A stretch of DNA of 64,000 nucleotides from Reichenbachiella agarivorans (GTDB taxonomy: Bacteria; Bacteroidota; Bacteroidia; Cytophagales; Cyclobacteriaceae), in NCBI RefSeq assembly GCF_025502585.1, contig NZ_CP106679.1:1531001-1595000 (forward strand), read 5' to 3'. This document shows positions 48,554 to 57,922 of the stretch, piece by piece; the first letter of the stretch is position 1, and each line of letters opens with the position of its first letter. The notes below the pieces were generated by a model. That model saw only the letters and a program-made list of their open reading frames with translations, was not told the DNA's origin and made no database searches. Both the position numbers and the translations under genes were made by a program.

Positions 48554-49716
48554 TGGTATTCTGGCGCTAAGTAGTTAGGATATATCCTCAAGTGGTGCTT
48601 TTTGACTTTCTCAAAGAGCACCCTTCTAAACTCCGCTACATTCTGCTTCTCTACTGCGGAGATAAAAATATTGGTTCTACTCTTAGACGTAGTGTCTATC
48701 CCTGAGGTAAAATCAAACCCTTCTTCTTCTGGTGTTTCGAGTTGATCTATCTTGTTGTACACAACGATCATTTCTTTGTCCGCGACTCCCAAGTCTGCCA
48801 ATGTCTGATTCACAACTGTCATTTGCTCTTCAAATGATGGGTGGGAAATGTCTACGACATGTAATAGAATATCGGCTTCACGTACTTCGTCCAAAGTGGA
48901 TTTGAAAGATTCAATCAAATTGTGAGGCAGTTTTCGGATAAATCCAACAGTGTCTGATAGCAGGAAAGGAACTGTATTGATGACCACTTTTCGTACGGTC
49001 GAGTCTACCGTAGCAAAAAGCTCATTCTTGGCATAGACATCTTCTTTGGACAGCAAAGTCATAATAGTTGATTTACCTACGTTCGTATATCCAACTAGTG
49101 CCACTCGCACAACGTTTTCTCTAGATTTTCTACGCGTGGCTCCCTGCAGATCGATTTTTTCGAGTTTCTTTTTCAAGACAGAAATCTGATCGCGAACTGT
49201 TCTTCTATCCGTTTCGATCTCCTGCTCACCCGCACCCCCACGTGTACCCGTACCTCCTCTCTGACGCTCCAAGTGAGTCCACATACGTGTCAATCGAGGC
49301 AGCAAGTATTGTTGACGAGCTAATTCTACCTGTGTCTTGGCTTGAGCAGTTTGTGCCCTTTTCATAAAAATATCCAAGATCAATAAACTCCGATCATATA
49401 TTTTGACCTCTAGTTCGGCTTCCAAGTTTCGAATCTGAGAGGGAGAAAGTTCATCATCGAAAATCACGACATTGATTTCTTTGTCTTTCACATAGGCGAT
49501 GATCTCCTCAAGCTTACCTTTACCAACAAAGGTTCTCAAGTCTGGCTTGTCAAGTTTCTGTACAAAACTTTTGAAGGTCTCAATCCCAAGCGTACTGGCT
49601 AGAAATTCCAATTCATCCAAGTATTCTCTGGTCTTTTCTTCAGTTTGTTTCTGTGGTGAAACAGCAACTAAAACTGCCCGTTCTTCTTCTTTTGATGTAA
49701 GGTAATAATCGCCCAT
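48550..49716 (-). CDS. hflX: GTPase HflX
   Basis: The 388-residue protein has the N-terminal HflX domain and the signature ERQRGGTGTRGGAGEQEIETDRR (150-172). The G domain has G1 GYTNVGKST (209-217), G3 SDTVGF, and G4 in NKID. HflX binds ribosomes, splits stalled 70S particles and hydrolyses GTP or ATP. The gene is convergent with the FISUMP gene and divergent from the glycosyltransferase gene. Confidence 0.95.
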   Translation of the reverse strand: MGDYYLTSKEEERAVLVAVSPQKQTEEKTREYLDELEFLASTLGIETFKSFVQKLDKPDLRTFVGKGKLEEIIAYVKDKEINVVIFDDELSPSQIRNLEAELEVKIYDRSLLILDIFMKRAQTAQAKTQVELARQQYLLPRLTRMWTHLERQRGGTGTRGGAGEQEIETDRRTVRDQISVLKKKLEKIDLQGATRRKSRENVVRVALVGYTNVGKSTIMTLLSKEDVYAKNELFATVDSTVRKVVINTVPFLLSDTVGFIRKLPHNLIESFKSTLDEVREADILLHVVDISHPSFEEQMTVVNQTLADLGVADKEMIVVYNKIDQLETPEEEGFDFTSGIDTTSKSRTNIFISAVEKQNVAEFRRVLFEKVKKHHLRIYPNYLAPEYH

Positions 49717-49794
49717 TCTCTGATTTTTTTACAAAACTCATCAATTATCTGGATTTAGTATAGTTTTACAACAAATCCTTCAAGATTGGTTCTT

Positions 49795-50901
49795 ATGAAA
49801 ATAGCCATCACGGTCAATACCTCTTGGAATATCTATAACTTCAGATCAGGTCTGATCCGTGCCATTATCGCACAAGGTCATCAAGTAATAGCCATTGCTC
49901 CAGAAGACGAATTTTCACAAAGGTTGGTTGACATGGGGTGTACCTTTCGCTCCATCAAAATGGACAATACGGGTTCTAATCCCATTACAGACCTCAAGCT
50001 ATACCTTCAATTAAAGAAGATATACAAAAGAGAAAAGCCAGACATCATCTATCAATATACTGTCAAACCCAACATCTATGGTTCTCTGGCAGCTAGATCA
50101 CTAGACATCCCAGTGATCAACAATGTAAGTGGATTGGGTACCGTTTTTCTCAACAAAGGGATGGCTCCCTTTATCGCTAAAAAACTTTACAAATGGGCAT
50201 TTCAGCAAGTAGCGTTGGTGTTCTTCCAGAATAATGATGACAAGCGAGACTTCCTTAATCAAATAAAATTACCTAAGCTCAATACGCAACTGATACCAGG
50301 ATCAGGTATTAATTTATCCACATTTCAATCCCAAAAGGAGCTTTCCAATCGACCAGTTAGATTTTTGATGATTGCCAGATTGATACTCGACAAAGGAGTA
50401 ATGGAGTACTTGGAGGCAGCACGAATCTTGAAACAGTCCCATCCTATGGTGGAATTCCAACTTCTGGGTCAGCTCGACGAAGGGCATGCCAGAGGAGTCA
50501 AACTCGACACCTTATCCTCTTACATCGAAGAAAAATCGATTTGCTACCTAGGTACCAACGATCAAGTACGAGACATCATAGAGGACGCTACTTGTGTAGT
50601 ATTGCCCTCTTACAGAGAAGGGACTCCCAAAACCCTGCTAGAGGCAGCAGCTATGGGTAGACCCATTATTACTACTGATGTGCCAGGCTGTAGAGAAGTC
50701 GTGGTAGATGGAGAGAACGGGCTACTGTGTCAAGTCAGGAGTAGTCAGGATCTGCGAGAAAAAATGCATCAGATTATTAAGAAGGACTTGTTTTCATTAA
50801 AAGTGATGGGCGAAAAGGGGAGGAAATTAGTCGAAGACAAGTTTGATGAAAAAATCATCATCGAAAAGTATCTCTCTGAGACTAGCAAGATTATCGACTA
50901 G
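49795..50901 (+). CDS. Family 4 glycosyltransferase (PglA-like)
   Basis: The 368-residue GT-B enzyme starts at the ATG giving MKIAITVNTSWNIYNFRSGL; a TTG three codons earlier is less likely. The N-terminal acceptor domain has YQYTVKPNIYGSLAARSL. The C-terminal donor domain has the GT4 signature LPSYREGTPKTLLEAAAMG with the EX7E motif, then TTDVPGCREVV. It resembles transferases that add N-acetylhexosamine to undecaprenyl-linked sugars. It heads a group of Wza-, Wzc- and phosphatase-type genes and likely acts in capsule or exopolysaccharide assembly. Confidence 0.88.
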   Translation: MKIAITVNTSWNIYNFRSGLIRAIIAQGHQVIAIAPEDEFSQRLVDMGCTFRSIKMDNTGSNPITDLKLYLQLKKIYKREKPDIIYQYTVKPNIYGSLAARSLDIPVINNVSGLGTVFLNKGMAPFIAKKLYKWAFQQVALVFFQNNDDKRDFLNQIKLPKLNTQLIPGSGINLSTFQSQKELSNRPVRFLMIARLILDKGVMEYLEAARILKQSHPMVEFQLLGQLDEGHARGVKLDTLSSYIEEKSICYLGTNDQVRDIIEDATCVVLPSYREGTPKTLLEAAAMGRPIITTDVPGCREVVVDGENGLLCQVRSSQDLREKMHQIIKKDLFSLKVMGEKGRKLVEDKFDEKIIIEKYLSETSKIID

Positions 50902-50990
50902 AAACCTCTAGAAATAGCCATTCTGATTTATCTTACCCCATATTTGTTGGTCATTGAGGCAATTTTATAAATTGCTGAAAAACGCGTTAA

Positions 50991-51764
50991 GTGAATACAT
51001 ATTTGGACAAAAAACTATTACTCATCCTTCTTGTTTTCCTCTGCTCATGCAAAGTCTACAAGCAAGACATCATGTTTAAATTAGACGATCAGTTTGATGA
51101 AAATGACCTTGCGGCCGCCGTGTTGCACGCAGAGAGAAATTATGTCATCCAGACCGATGATTACCTCAGCATCAATGTATATACCAACAGAGGTGAACGC
51201 ATCATTGATCCTAACAAGGAGCTACAGCAAAACATGACAACCCAAAGGAGAATAGAAGAAGATTTTACCTACTTAGTCCAAAAAGACGGAACTGTCAAAT
51301 TGCCTATAATAGGTCAGGTCAAGATAGACAGTCTTACACTGAATCAAGCTGAGTCTCAGCTAGAAATAGCATACAATACATTCTACAAAGACTCATTTGT
51401 CAAGCTAGGTTATGTCAACAAACGAGTAATCGTCTTAGGTGCTATGGGAGGGCAATTGATACCTCTCCTCAATGAAAACATGACGCTAATAGAAGTATTG
51501 GCTCTAGCAGGTGGTCTAGAAATGGGTGCTAAATCTCAAAATATCAAAGTGATCAGAGGCACCCTGTCCAAACCAGAAGTTTTTCAAATAGACCTCAGCA
51601 CGATCAGTGGGATGCAAAAAACTATGCTCAGCATGGAACCTGGGGACATTATCTATATAGAGCCTTGGAGAAGGCCATGGCTGGAAAGTACAAAAGACAT
51701 TGCCCCACTTTTGAGTCTGTTGAGTAGTACACTTGCACTCATTCTTGTATTACAAAACCTATAA
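50991..51764 (+). CDS. Polysaccharide export lipoprotein (Wza/OPX type)
   Basis: The 257-residue protein has a GTG start and a lipoprotein signal with lipobox LCSC (Cys about 20). The PES (poly_export) domain follows (DDYLSINVYTNRG, then YLVQKDGTVKLPIIGQVKIDSLTL). A SLBB-like beta-grasp is next (VIVLGAMGGQLIPLLNENMTLIEVLALAGGL), and a hydrophobic C-terminal segment closes it. It forms the outer-membrane exit for capsule or EPS and pairs with the following Wzc-like kinase 3 bp downstream. Confidence 0.9.
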   Translation: MNTYLDKKLLLILLVFLCSCKVYKQDIMFKLDDQFDENDLAAAVLHAERNYVIQTDDYLSINVYTNRGERIIDPNKELQQNMTTQRRIEEDFTYLVQKDGTVKLPIIGQVKIDSLTLNQAESQLEIAYNTFYKDSFVKLGYVNKRVIVLGAMGGQLIPLLNENMTLIEVLALAGGLEMGAKSQNIKVIRGTLSKPEVFQIDLSTISGMQKTMLSMEPGDIIYIEPWRRPWLESTKDIAPLLSLLSSTLALILVLQNL

Positions 51765-51767
51765 GGA

Positions 51768-54164
51768 TTGAATTTCAAAACGCAACATATTGACTCAGAA
51801 CAGGTGAATTTGAATCAGCAGGACTCTCATGAAGACCCGCTTAACAACATAGATTTTGACAAGCTCAAGCAAGTCTTTGTCAAAAATTTATTTTGGATTA
51901 TTATGATTCTGTTTGTAGCCAATGCCGCTACTTTTCTCTATATACGATATACCAAGCCTGTTTATAGTTCAGAATCTATTCTGAAATTGGACATCAAAAG
52001 TGAGGCGGGTATTCTAGGAATACAAAGCCCAATGGAGCAGGATATCAAGGGAGTATCTGGTGAAATCGAGATCTTAAAATCTAGACTGTTTGCGAGCAAA
52101 GTAGTCGATGCAGTAGGAATGGATGTCTCTTATTTTCATCCTGGAAGAAGTCACCTGTATGACGAGCGCTATGGCAATTCACCATTTAGAGTCGAATACA
52201 AAATATTGAATCCATCGATTTTGGATCAAAGAATCAATCTCGAAATCCTCAATGACCGTTTGTTTGTCATCCATGCTGAAAATTTTCTATCAAAAGCATC
52301 AAATACACATGTGTTTGGAGAAAAAATAGTCAATGACTATTTCGAAATGACCATATACAAGACAAACTACTTTGCGGATCAAAAAGATTTGGTAGATTTC
52401 TATTTTGTTCTCAACAGCCAAGATGCCTTGATTGACTATTTTCAAAACAATATACTGGTAGAACCAATCAATCTCAACGCCAACACCATAAAAATTGGCC
52501 TCTCTGATTACAACAAATTCAAAGCAAAAAGTCTCCTCCAAGCCATAGATACGATCTATTTGTTGTACACCAAAGCTGCTAAAAATCAAGCGGTTGAACA
52601 AAAGATTCAGTTTCTTGAGACTCAGATGTTCAAAACTCAAAAAGACCTGGAGCAGTATGAAGATTATTTCGAGAAGTTTACGATCAAAAATAGAACGACG
52701 GATCTCACTCAAGACCTGAATTACACGATTCAGTTGCTCAATGAGCTGGATTCGCAAAGGTTCAATCTTCGAAATCAGATTTCATCAGTCGAGTTGGCAA
52801 TCAAACAACTGCAAGAGGATACACCAATCACACTTCATGATATACCCAAACTGAGTCAAGAACTTATACTAGAATACAATGCACTGCGTGATGAAAGAGC
52901 ACTCAAGCTATCCAACTACAATGAGAACACCCAGATCATTCAACAATTGACCAACAGAGTAGAGTTGGCTAAAAAGAACGCACTATCGAGCCTTGGATCA
53001 CTAAAAGAAAATTTGTTGTCTGCCCAAAAAGAACTCACTAGTAAACGTACCATTCTAGAGAGTAACTTTGCTGAGTTGCCATCCATGGGTACTTCGTACA
53101 ACAAAAACAGGCGTTTGTATTCCTTGCAAGAAGAGTTTTACTTCTCCTTGATTCAAAGTAAAATTGAATTGGAAATTGCCCGTGCTGGGACAGTTACAGA
53201 TTTCGTGGTATTGTCCCCTGCTTCCACTCCCACCGAGCCCATCAAGCCCCAAAAAATATTAGTCTATGGTGCTGGTTTTGTAGCAGGTCTAGTCATTTGC
53301 TTCTTTTTTATCGCCATCAGCTATTTGATTGATGATAAAATTACTAACATCAAAGAGCTGGAAAGACTATTGATGGCGCCTGTTTTAGGAATAGTACCTC
53401 GATACAGTGTACAAAAGCTACAAACTACGCGCTTGGTGGTCAATACCAACCCTAAGTCTTCTATTAGCGAGGCTTTGAGGTCTATCCGCACCAATATGGA
53501 GTTTATGTCCTCTGGCAATGGTAGAAAGGTCATCTCGATTACATCAACCGTCAGTGGTGAAGGAAAGACTTTTATTACAGTGAATCTCGCCGCTATATTT
53601 GCATACTCAGGGCTCAAAGTAGTAGTGGTAGATCTAGATATGCGAAGACCTAAAGTCCACTTGGCGTTTAGTTCCGAGCAAAACCACAGAGGAGTAAGTA
53701 CCTTGCTCATCAATAGAAATACATTAGACGAATGTCTCAATGAATCAGAACTAGCAAACCTGTATTACATCAGTGCAGGCCCTACACCACCCAATCCATC
53801 AGAACTTATTTTGAGCGATCGTTTCAATCAATTCTTGGAGGAACTCAAGTCAAAATTTGATATTGTGATTTTGGATACACCTCCTGTAGGCTTAGTCACA
53901 GATGGTATCTTGGTGATGAAAAAGAGTGATTTACCTGTCTATGTGGTACGGGCAGACTATTCAAAAAAAGTCTATCTCAAGGCTATTCATAGTTTGATCA
54001 AAAACAACAAATTTACTAACCTGTCTGTCATATTCAACTCTACTAGTAGCAGTGGTACCTACGGATATGGATACGGGACAGGTAGTGGATCAGGTTACTA
54101 CGAGGAGGATCAAAAAACCAACTCCAGTTCGAGGTTTAAGAGTATATTCCAGAGAAAATCGTAA
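51768..54164 (+). CDS. Wzc-type polysaccharide co-polymerase with tyrosine kinase domain
   Basis: The 798-residue protein has two TM helices (about 45-65 and 500-520) flanking a long periplasmic domain with coiled coils (about 260-460). A cytoplasmic BY-kinase follows, with Walker A SGEGKT at 596-601, Walker A' VVVDLDMRRPK and Walker B VILDTPPVG. The tail is Tyr/Gly-rich (GTYGYGYGTGSGSGYYEEDQ), the expected autophosphorylation cluster. It controls polymer length and export. The TTG start directly follows AAGGA; a GTG 12 codons later is possible. Its stop overlaps the phosphatase start by one base. Confidence 0.92.
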   Translation: MNFKTQHIDSEQVNLNQQDSHEDPLNNIDFDKLKQVFVKNLFWIIMILFVANAATFLYIRYTKPVYSSESILKLDIKSEAGILGIQSPMEQDIKGVSGEIEILKSRLFASKVVDAVGMDVSYFHPGRSHLYDERYGNSPFRVEYKILNPSILDQRINLEILNDRLFVIHAENFLSKASNTHVFGEKIVNDYFEMTIYKTNYFADQKDLVDFYFVLNSQDALIDYFQNNILVEPINLNANTIKIGLSDYNKFKAKSLLQAIDTIYLLYTKAAKNQAVEQKIQFLETQMFKTQKDLEQYEDYFEKFTIKNRTTDLTQDLNYTIQLLNELDSQRFNLRNQISSVELAIKQLQEDTPITLHDIPKLSQELILEYNALRDERALKLSNYNENTQIIQQLTNRVELAKKNALSSLGSLKENLLSAQKELTSKRTILESNFAELPSMGTSYNKNRRLYSLQEEFYFSLIQSKIELEIARAGTVTDFVVLSPASTPTEPIKPQKILVYGAGFVAGLVICFFFIAISYLIDDKITNIKELERLLMAPVLGIVPRYSVQKLQTTRLVVNTNPKSSISEALRSIRTNMEFMSSGNGRKVISITSTVSGEGKTFITVNLAAIFAYSGLKVVVVDLDMRRPKVHLAFSSEQNHRGVSTLLINRNTLDECLNESELANLYYISAGPTPPNPSELILSDRFNQFLEELKSKFDIVILDTPPVGLVTDGILVMKKSDLPVYVVRADYSKKVYLKAIHSLIKNNKFTNLSVIFNSTSSSGTYGYGYGTGSGSGYYEEDQKTNSSSRFKSIFQRKS

Positions 54165-54886
54165 TGTTCGGTCTATTCAAAAAAAAGCCATTCATCAGCC
54201 CGTTGACTGTTGACGTCCATTCACACCTCATTTCAGGTATTGATGATGGTGTCAAAACCTGGCATGAATCAATAGAAATTATCAAACAACTTTCTGCTAT
54301 TGGCATCAAAAAGGTCATCACGACACCTCATATTATAGCTGATTACTACCCCAATACACCAGAAATCATCAGAAATGGTGTGAAACAGCTCAATGAAAAA
54401 CTAAAAGAGCAGAATATTCTTATTGAAGTAGTTGCAGGGGCGGAATACTATGTGGATGAGACTTTCATCCAACAAATCAATGACAATAACGAGTTATTGA
54501 GTTTCTCTGACGGTTATATTTTAGTTGAAACGGCGTTTATGAACAAACCGCTACAACTAGAAGAGGTATTTTTCAAGCTCATCGCCAAAGGACTTAAACC
54601 TATTTTTGCTCATCCAGAGCGCTATGATTATGTTCAGCGAGACCCCGATAGCTTACAAAAGTACATTGATATGGGAGTCAAATTACAAATCAACGCAGCC
54701 TCACTGACAGGGCATTATTCTTTGGGAGCAAAAAAAACCGCCGAATATATCATTAATAAGCAGTGGGTTCATTTGATTGGTTCTGATATCCATCGTATGC
54801 AACACGTAGAATTATATATAAAAGCTACCCAACTAAAATCTTTTCAAAAAGCGGGGCAACTTTCACTGCTCAATAACTCATTATAA
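54164..54886 (+). CDS. PHP-type protein-tyrosine phosphatase (CpsB/YwqE family)
   Basis: The 240-residue PHP-fold metal-dependent phosphatase has DVHSHLISGIDDG (H19, H21), TPHII, AGAEYYVD, FAHPERY and GSDIHRMQ, which supply the metal-binding His/Asp/Glu set. CpsB-type enzymes dephosphorylate the tyrosine cluster of the cognate BY-kinase and so balance capsule export. It starts on the last base of the kinase gene (TAATG), a direct coupling of kinase and phosphatase. Confidence 0.94.
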   Translation: MFGLFKKKPFISPLTVDVHSHLISGIDDGVKTWHESIEIIKQLSAIGIKKVITTPHIIADYYPNTPEIIRNGVKQLNEKLKEQNILIEVVAGAEYYVDETFIQQINDNNELLSFSDGYILVETAFMNKPLQLEEVFFKLIAKGLKPIFAHPERYDYVQRDPDSLQKYIDMGVKLQINAASLTGHYSLGAKKTAEYIINKQWVHLIGSDIHRMQHVELYIKATQLKSFQKAGQLSLLNNSL

Positions 54887-54915
54887 CACTGCGTGGAGAT
54901 AAACACCCATGAAAA

Positions 54916-54944
54916 TTGATAATTTCAAAATTCATCTATCTTTG
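54916..54944 (+). promoter_or_regulatory. Bacteroidota-type promoter upstream of the PorT-like gene
   Basis: TTG (54916-54918) and TATCTTTG (54937-54944) are 18 bp apart, close to the phylum's consensus. The gene starts at 54979. Confidence 0.55.
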
Positions 54945-54978
54945 CGACTCGAAAATTAAAAGGCTTTAATTCAAGCAA

Positions 54979-55701
54979 ATGAACAAAAAAGTTACAATAG
55001 TCCTAGGAGCACTCGCATTACTCCTCACCCTAGATTTTGATGCATCCGCTCAATTGAGTGAAGAAGTAAACAAAAAGACCCCAGAGTTGCCAGGAGAGAT
55101 TCAAGTAGATTTTGGATTCAACATGCTCACTGGCAAGCCAGACTATTGGAATGACATACATTGGTGGAGATCTAAATCGGTTGCTATTTATTTTGTAAAG
55201 CCTTTTGATTTGAGTAAAAAAATGGAGTTCAGACCAGGGATCGGAGTGAGTCTGGAGAAAATAGGATCTCGAAATGCCAATTTTATTGATCCTGATGGGA
55301 CATTAACTGATCTTGGTTCAAATATAGATATTATTAAAGGTCAAATGGCGTTCAATTATATTGAGTTACCTATAGAGATTCGATACAACATGACTGGTAA
55401 TGATTCCAAAAGTTCACCATATATCAGTGTTGGTGGTATGTTTGGTTATGCTTTCGAAACCAAAGCTAAAATCAAGTATGAAGATAAAGATTTGGGAGAA
55501 AAAGCTAAAATCAAAGTCAAAGGAGATGCCGACTTTTTAGATACTCCTAAGTTTAGAATTGGATTGCAAGCTAGAGTAGGTCTAGGAGGAGTAAGTTTGT
55601 TCTACAAACAGTATATCACACCAGTGATTAAGGAAAATCAATTTGCCGACAACAATAAGATCATCAACCATACCATCGGTATCTCTATCTCTGGTCTCTA
55701 A
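54979..55701 (+). CDS. PorT-family outer-membrane beta-barrel protein
   Basis: The 240-residue protein has a signal peptide (to about DASAQ, 25) and repeated amphipathic strands (GEIQVDFGFNMLTGKPD, MEFRPGIGVSLEKIGS, FNYIELPIEIRYNM, SPYISVGGMFGYAFETKAK). This fits a small eight-strand-type outer-membrane barrel of the PorT/OMP_b-brl group. Its role is unknown. It overlaps the convergent PAP2-like gene by 4 bp. Confidence 0.82.
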   Translation: MNKKVTIVLGALALLLTLDFDASAQLSEEVNKKTPELPGEIQVDFGFNMLTGKPDYWNDIHWWRSKSVAIYFVKPFDLSKKMEFRPGIGVSLEKIGSRNANFIDPDGTLTDLGSNIDIIKGQMAFNYIELPIEIRYNMTGNDSKSSPYISVGGMFGYAFETKAKIKYEDKDLGEKAKIKVKGDADFLDTPKFRIGLQARVGLGGVSLFYKQYITPVIKENQFADNNKIINHTIGISISGL

Positions 55702-56306
55702 ACAAACCAGTAGATCGCAGCAAAGCAAATGGCAAATCCTAAAGCAAAACCAGCCAATATTTCCTTGGGCTGGTGCGCGTCTAGCTGAAGCCGAGCACTC
55801 ATTACCACTCCTGACAACATAATCACGCCTAGCATGGGGTAGATCAGTTCACTGCCAGGGTATTGCCAACACAGAGCTAGCAAATAGCCTACAACACCAC
55901 TCATGCCAGCAGAATGAATGCTGATCTTGTACACGATCGTAATCAAGGTCAGCAACACCAACAGCAAAGTCGTCGAAATAAAAATCACAGCTACCAAATC
56001 ATTGACTCCTACCTTGATTATAAAAAGATAGGTCGTCATCACGAAGAACAGTGTGATGAAAACAAACGGTATCAGTCTCTCTTCTCTTTTGTCCATCTTC
56101 AAACTCGAAATGGAACCTGACACCCTCAGTACCGAAATACTAATCATTGGGATCACAAAAGTACTAATGAACAAAAACGGAAGTGAGAGCAGCGAAATGG
56201 GCTGAATCAGATGTGGAACATACCAATACAATAAGCAAAAGGTGAACGTCGGCATCAGCAGTGGGTGAAACAGATGCGATATGACTTGACTCAATCGATT
56301 GTCCAC
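55698..56306 (-). CDS. PAP2-superfamily membrane protein
   Basis: The 202-residue protein has five or six TM helices. The PAP2 motifs are present in part: SIHSAGMSG (motif 2 position) and SARLQLDAHQPKEILAGFALGF (motif 3, with His). The usual KxxxxxxRP motif 1 is replaced by a KMDKREERLIPF stretch, which may serve. It probably dephosphorylates a lipid phosphate such as undecaprenyl pyrophosphate, but the altered motif lowers confidence. It follows rpoN with a 1-bp overlap. Confidence 0.75.
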   Translation of the reverse strand: MDNRLSQVISHLFHPLLMPTFTFCLLYWYVPHLIQPISLLSLPFLFISTFVIPMISISVLRVSGSISSLKMDKREERLIPFVFITLFFVMTTYLFIIKVGVNDLVAVIFISTTLLLVLLTLITIVYKISIHSAGMSGVVGYLLALCWQYPGSELIYPMLGVIMLSGVVMSARLQLDAHQPKEILAGFALGFAICFAAIYWFV

Positions 56307-57745
56307 TATAGCTCCTTGCGTAATCTTGCCACTGGCAAATTCAACTGTTCCCTGTATTTTGCTACCGTTCTTCTGGCAATATTATAACCTTCCGCATTGA
56401 GTAGCTTTTCCAATTTGTCATCAGAGAGAGGCTTAGATTTGTCTTCATTCTCGATGAAGGTCTTGAGTTTTTGCTTGACTTCTCGACTACTCACGTCTTC
56501 ACCAGAATCAGTGGCAATGCCTTCTGAGAAGAAATATTTTAATGGAAAAATCCCGAACTCGGTTTGGATGGACTTACTATTTGCCACCCGCGACACAGTT
56601 GAGATATCCATACCAATGATCTCTGCGATGTCCTTGAGGATCATTGGGCGCAATTTGGTCTCGTCACCATCCAAGAAAAAATCATACTGGTATTTGATGA
56701 TGGCATTCATCGTATTGAGCAAGGTGTTTTGGCGCTGCTTCACAGCATCGATAAACCACTTGGCAGCATCCAGTTTTTGCTTCACAAACGAAACCGTCTC
56801 TTTGAGTTTCTTGTCTTTCTTGTCACTCTTATTGTATGACTGAAACATATCCGAATAGGATCTGCTCACTTTCAGCTCAGGGGCATTTTTAGAATTGAGT
56901 GTCAACTCTAGCTTGCCATCATTGTTGACCAAAATAAAATCTGGTAACAGGTATTGGACTCTTACCAAACCATCAGTAGTACCTCCTGGTTTAGGATTGA
57001 GACGGGTAATGATTTGTACTGCTTCTTTGAGGGAATCTTCACTGATTCCCAGTTTTTTCTCAATTTTATCGTAATGTTTTTTAGTAAACTCTTCGAAGCA
57101 TTGAGAAATAATTTTTTGTGCCAGTTCGACCTCTACACCATGGTTCTCTCTTTTGTCTAATTGAATCAAAAGGCACTCTTTGAGTGAACGAGCTGCTATA
57201 CCTGCTGGATCAAAGGATTGTATTTTGTACAGAATCTCTTCTACTTCGTCCAAACTGGTTTCTATATTTTGGGAGAAAGCCAGGTCATTCATGATGGCTT
57301 CTAAGTCACGACGAATGTATCCATCCGCTTCGATACTCCCGATCAACTGTCGCCCAATAATCTCCTGCGTCTCGTCCAAGCGAAGAAAACCGAGTTGGTT
57401 AATCAATTGTTCCTGAAGTGAACTGCCCACAGAAAAAGGAATTTCACGATCCTCTTCCTGAGAATTGCCATCACCTTGCATTTTGTATCCAGCATAATCA
57501 TCCTCATTGAGATAATCATCGACATTGAGCTCATCGTTGCTGTTGTCATCCATTGACAGGTCATCATCAGCACTTTGTTCCTCTGCTGGTTCTTCCTTGC
57601 CTTCTTCGAGGGCTGGATTGACTTCTAATTCTTCTTTTATCCGTGCTTCCAACTCTGCCGTAGGAACCTGTAGCAGCTTGATGAACTGTATTTGCTGCGG
57701 TGAGAGCTTTTGGCCGAGGGATTGGATTAACCCGAGTTTCTGCAT
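56306..57745 (-). CDS. rpoN: RNA polymerase sigma-54 factor
   Basis: The 479-residue RpoN has the Q-rich activator-interacting region at the N-terminus (QSLGQKLSPQQIQFIKLLQVP, then an acidic stretch). The core-binding domain (about 100-300) and a C-terminal DNA-binding domain with the RpoN box ARRTVAKYREQL near 460 follow. It directs transcription from -24/-12 promoters with AAA+ activators. No sigma-54-dependent activator lies in this window. Confidence 0.96.
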   Translation of the reverse strand: MQKLGLIQSLGQKLSPQQIQFIKLLQVPTAELEARIKEELEVNPALEEGKEEPAEEQSADDDLSMDDNSNDELNVDDYLNEDDYAGYKMQGDGNSQEEDREIPFSVGSSLQEQLINQLGFLRLDETQEIIGRQLIGSIEADGYIRRDLEAIMNDLAFSQNIETSLDEVEEILYKIQSFDPAGIAARSLKECLLIQLDKRENHGVEVELAQKIISQCFEEFTKKHYDKIEKKLGISEDSLKEAVQIITRLNPKPGGTTDGLVRVQYLLPDFILVNNDGKLELTLNSKNAPELKVSRSYSDMFQSYNKSDKKDKKLKETVSFVKQKLDAAKWFIDAVKQRQNTLLNTMNAIIKYQYDFFLDGDETKLRPMILKDIAEIIGMDISTVSRVANSKSIQTEFGIFPLKYFFSEGIATDSGEDVSSREVKQKLKTFIENEDKSKPLSDDKLEKLLNAEGYNIARRTVAKYREQLNLPVARLRKEL

Positions 57746-57922
57746 GAATAAGTATTCTTTTAAATCTTCAAACCAAATTTATTCTTTTTCATAATAAAAG
57801 CCGTACAGCCCATCAAAATAGAATGAACGAATTTTGCACGGCGTGGATTAAACGACGCTAAGAAAATACCTAAAACAAAATTTTCCAATATTTTACCTTC
57901 TCATTTTGTGATCACAGGATGA

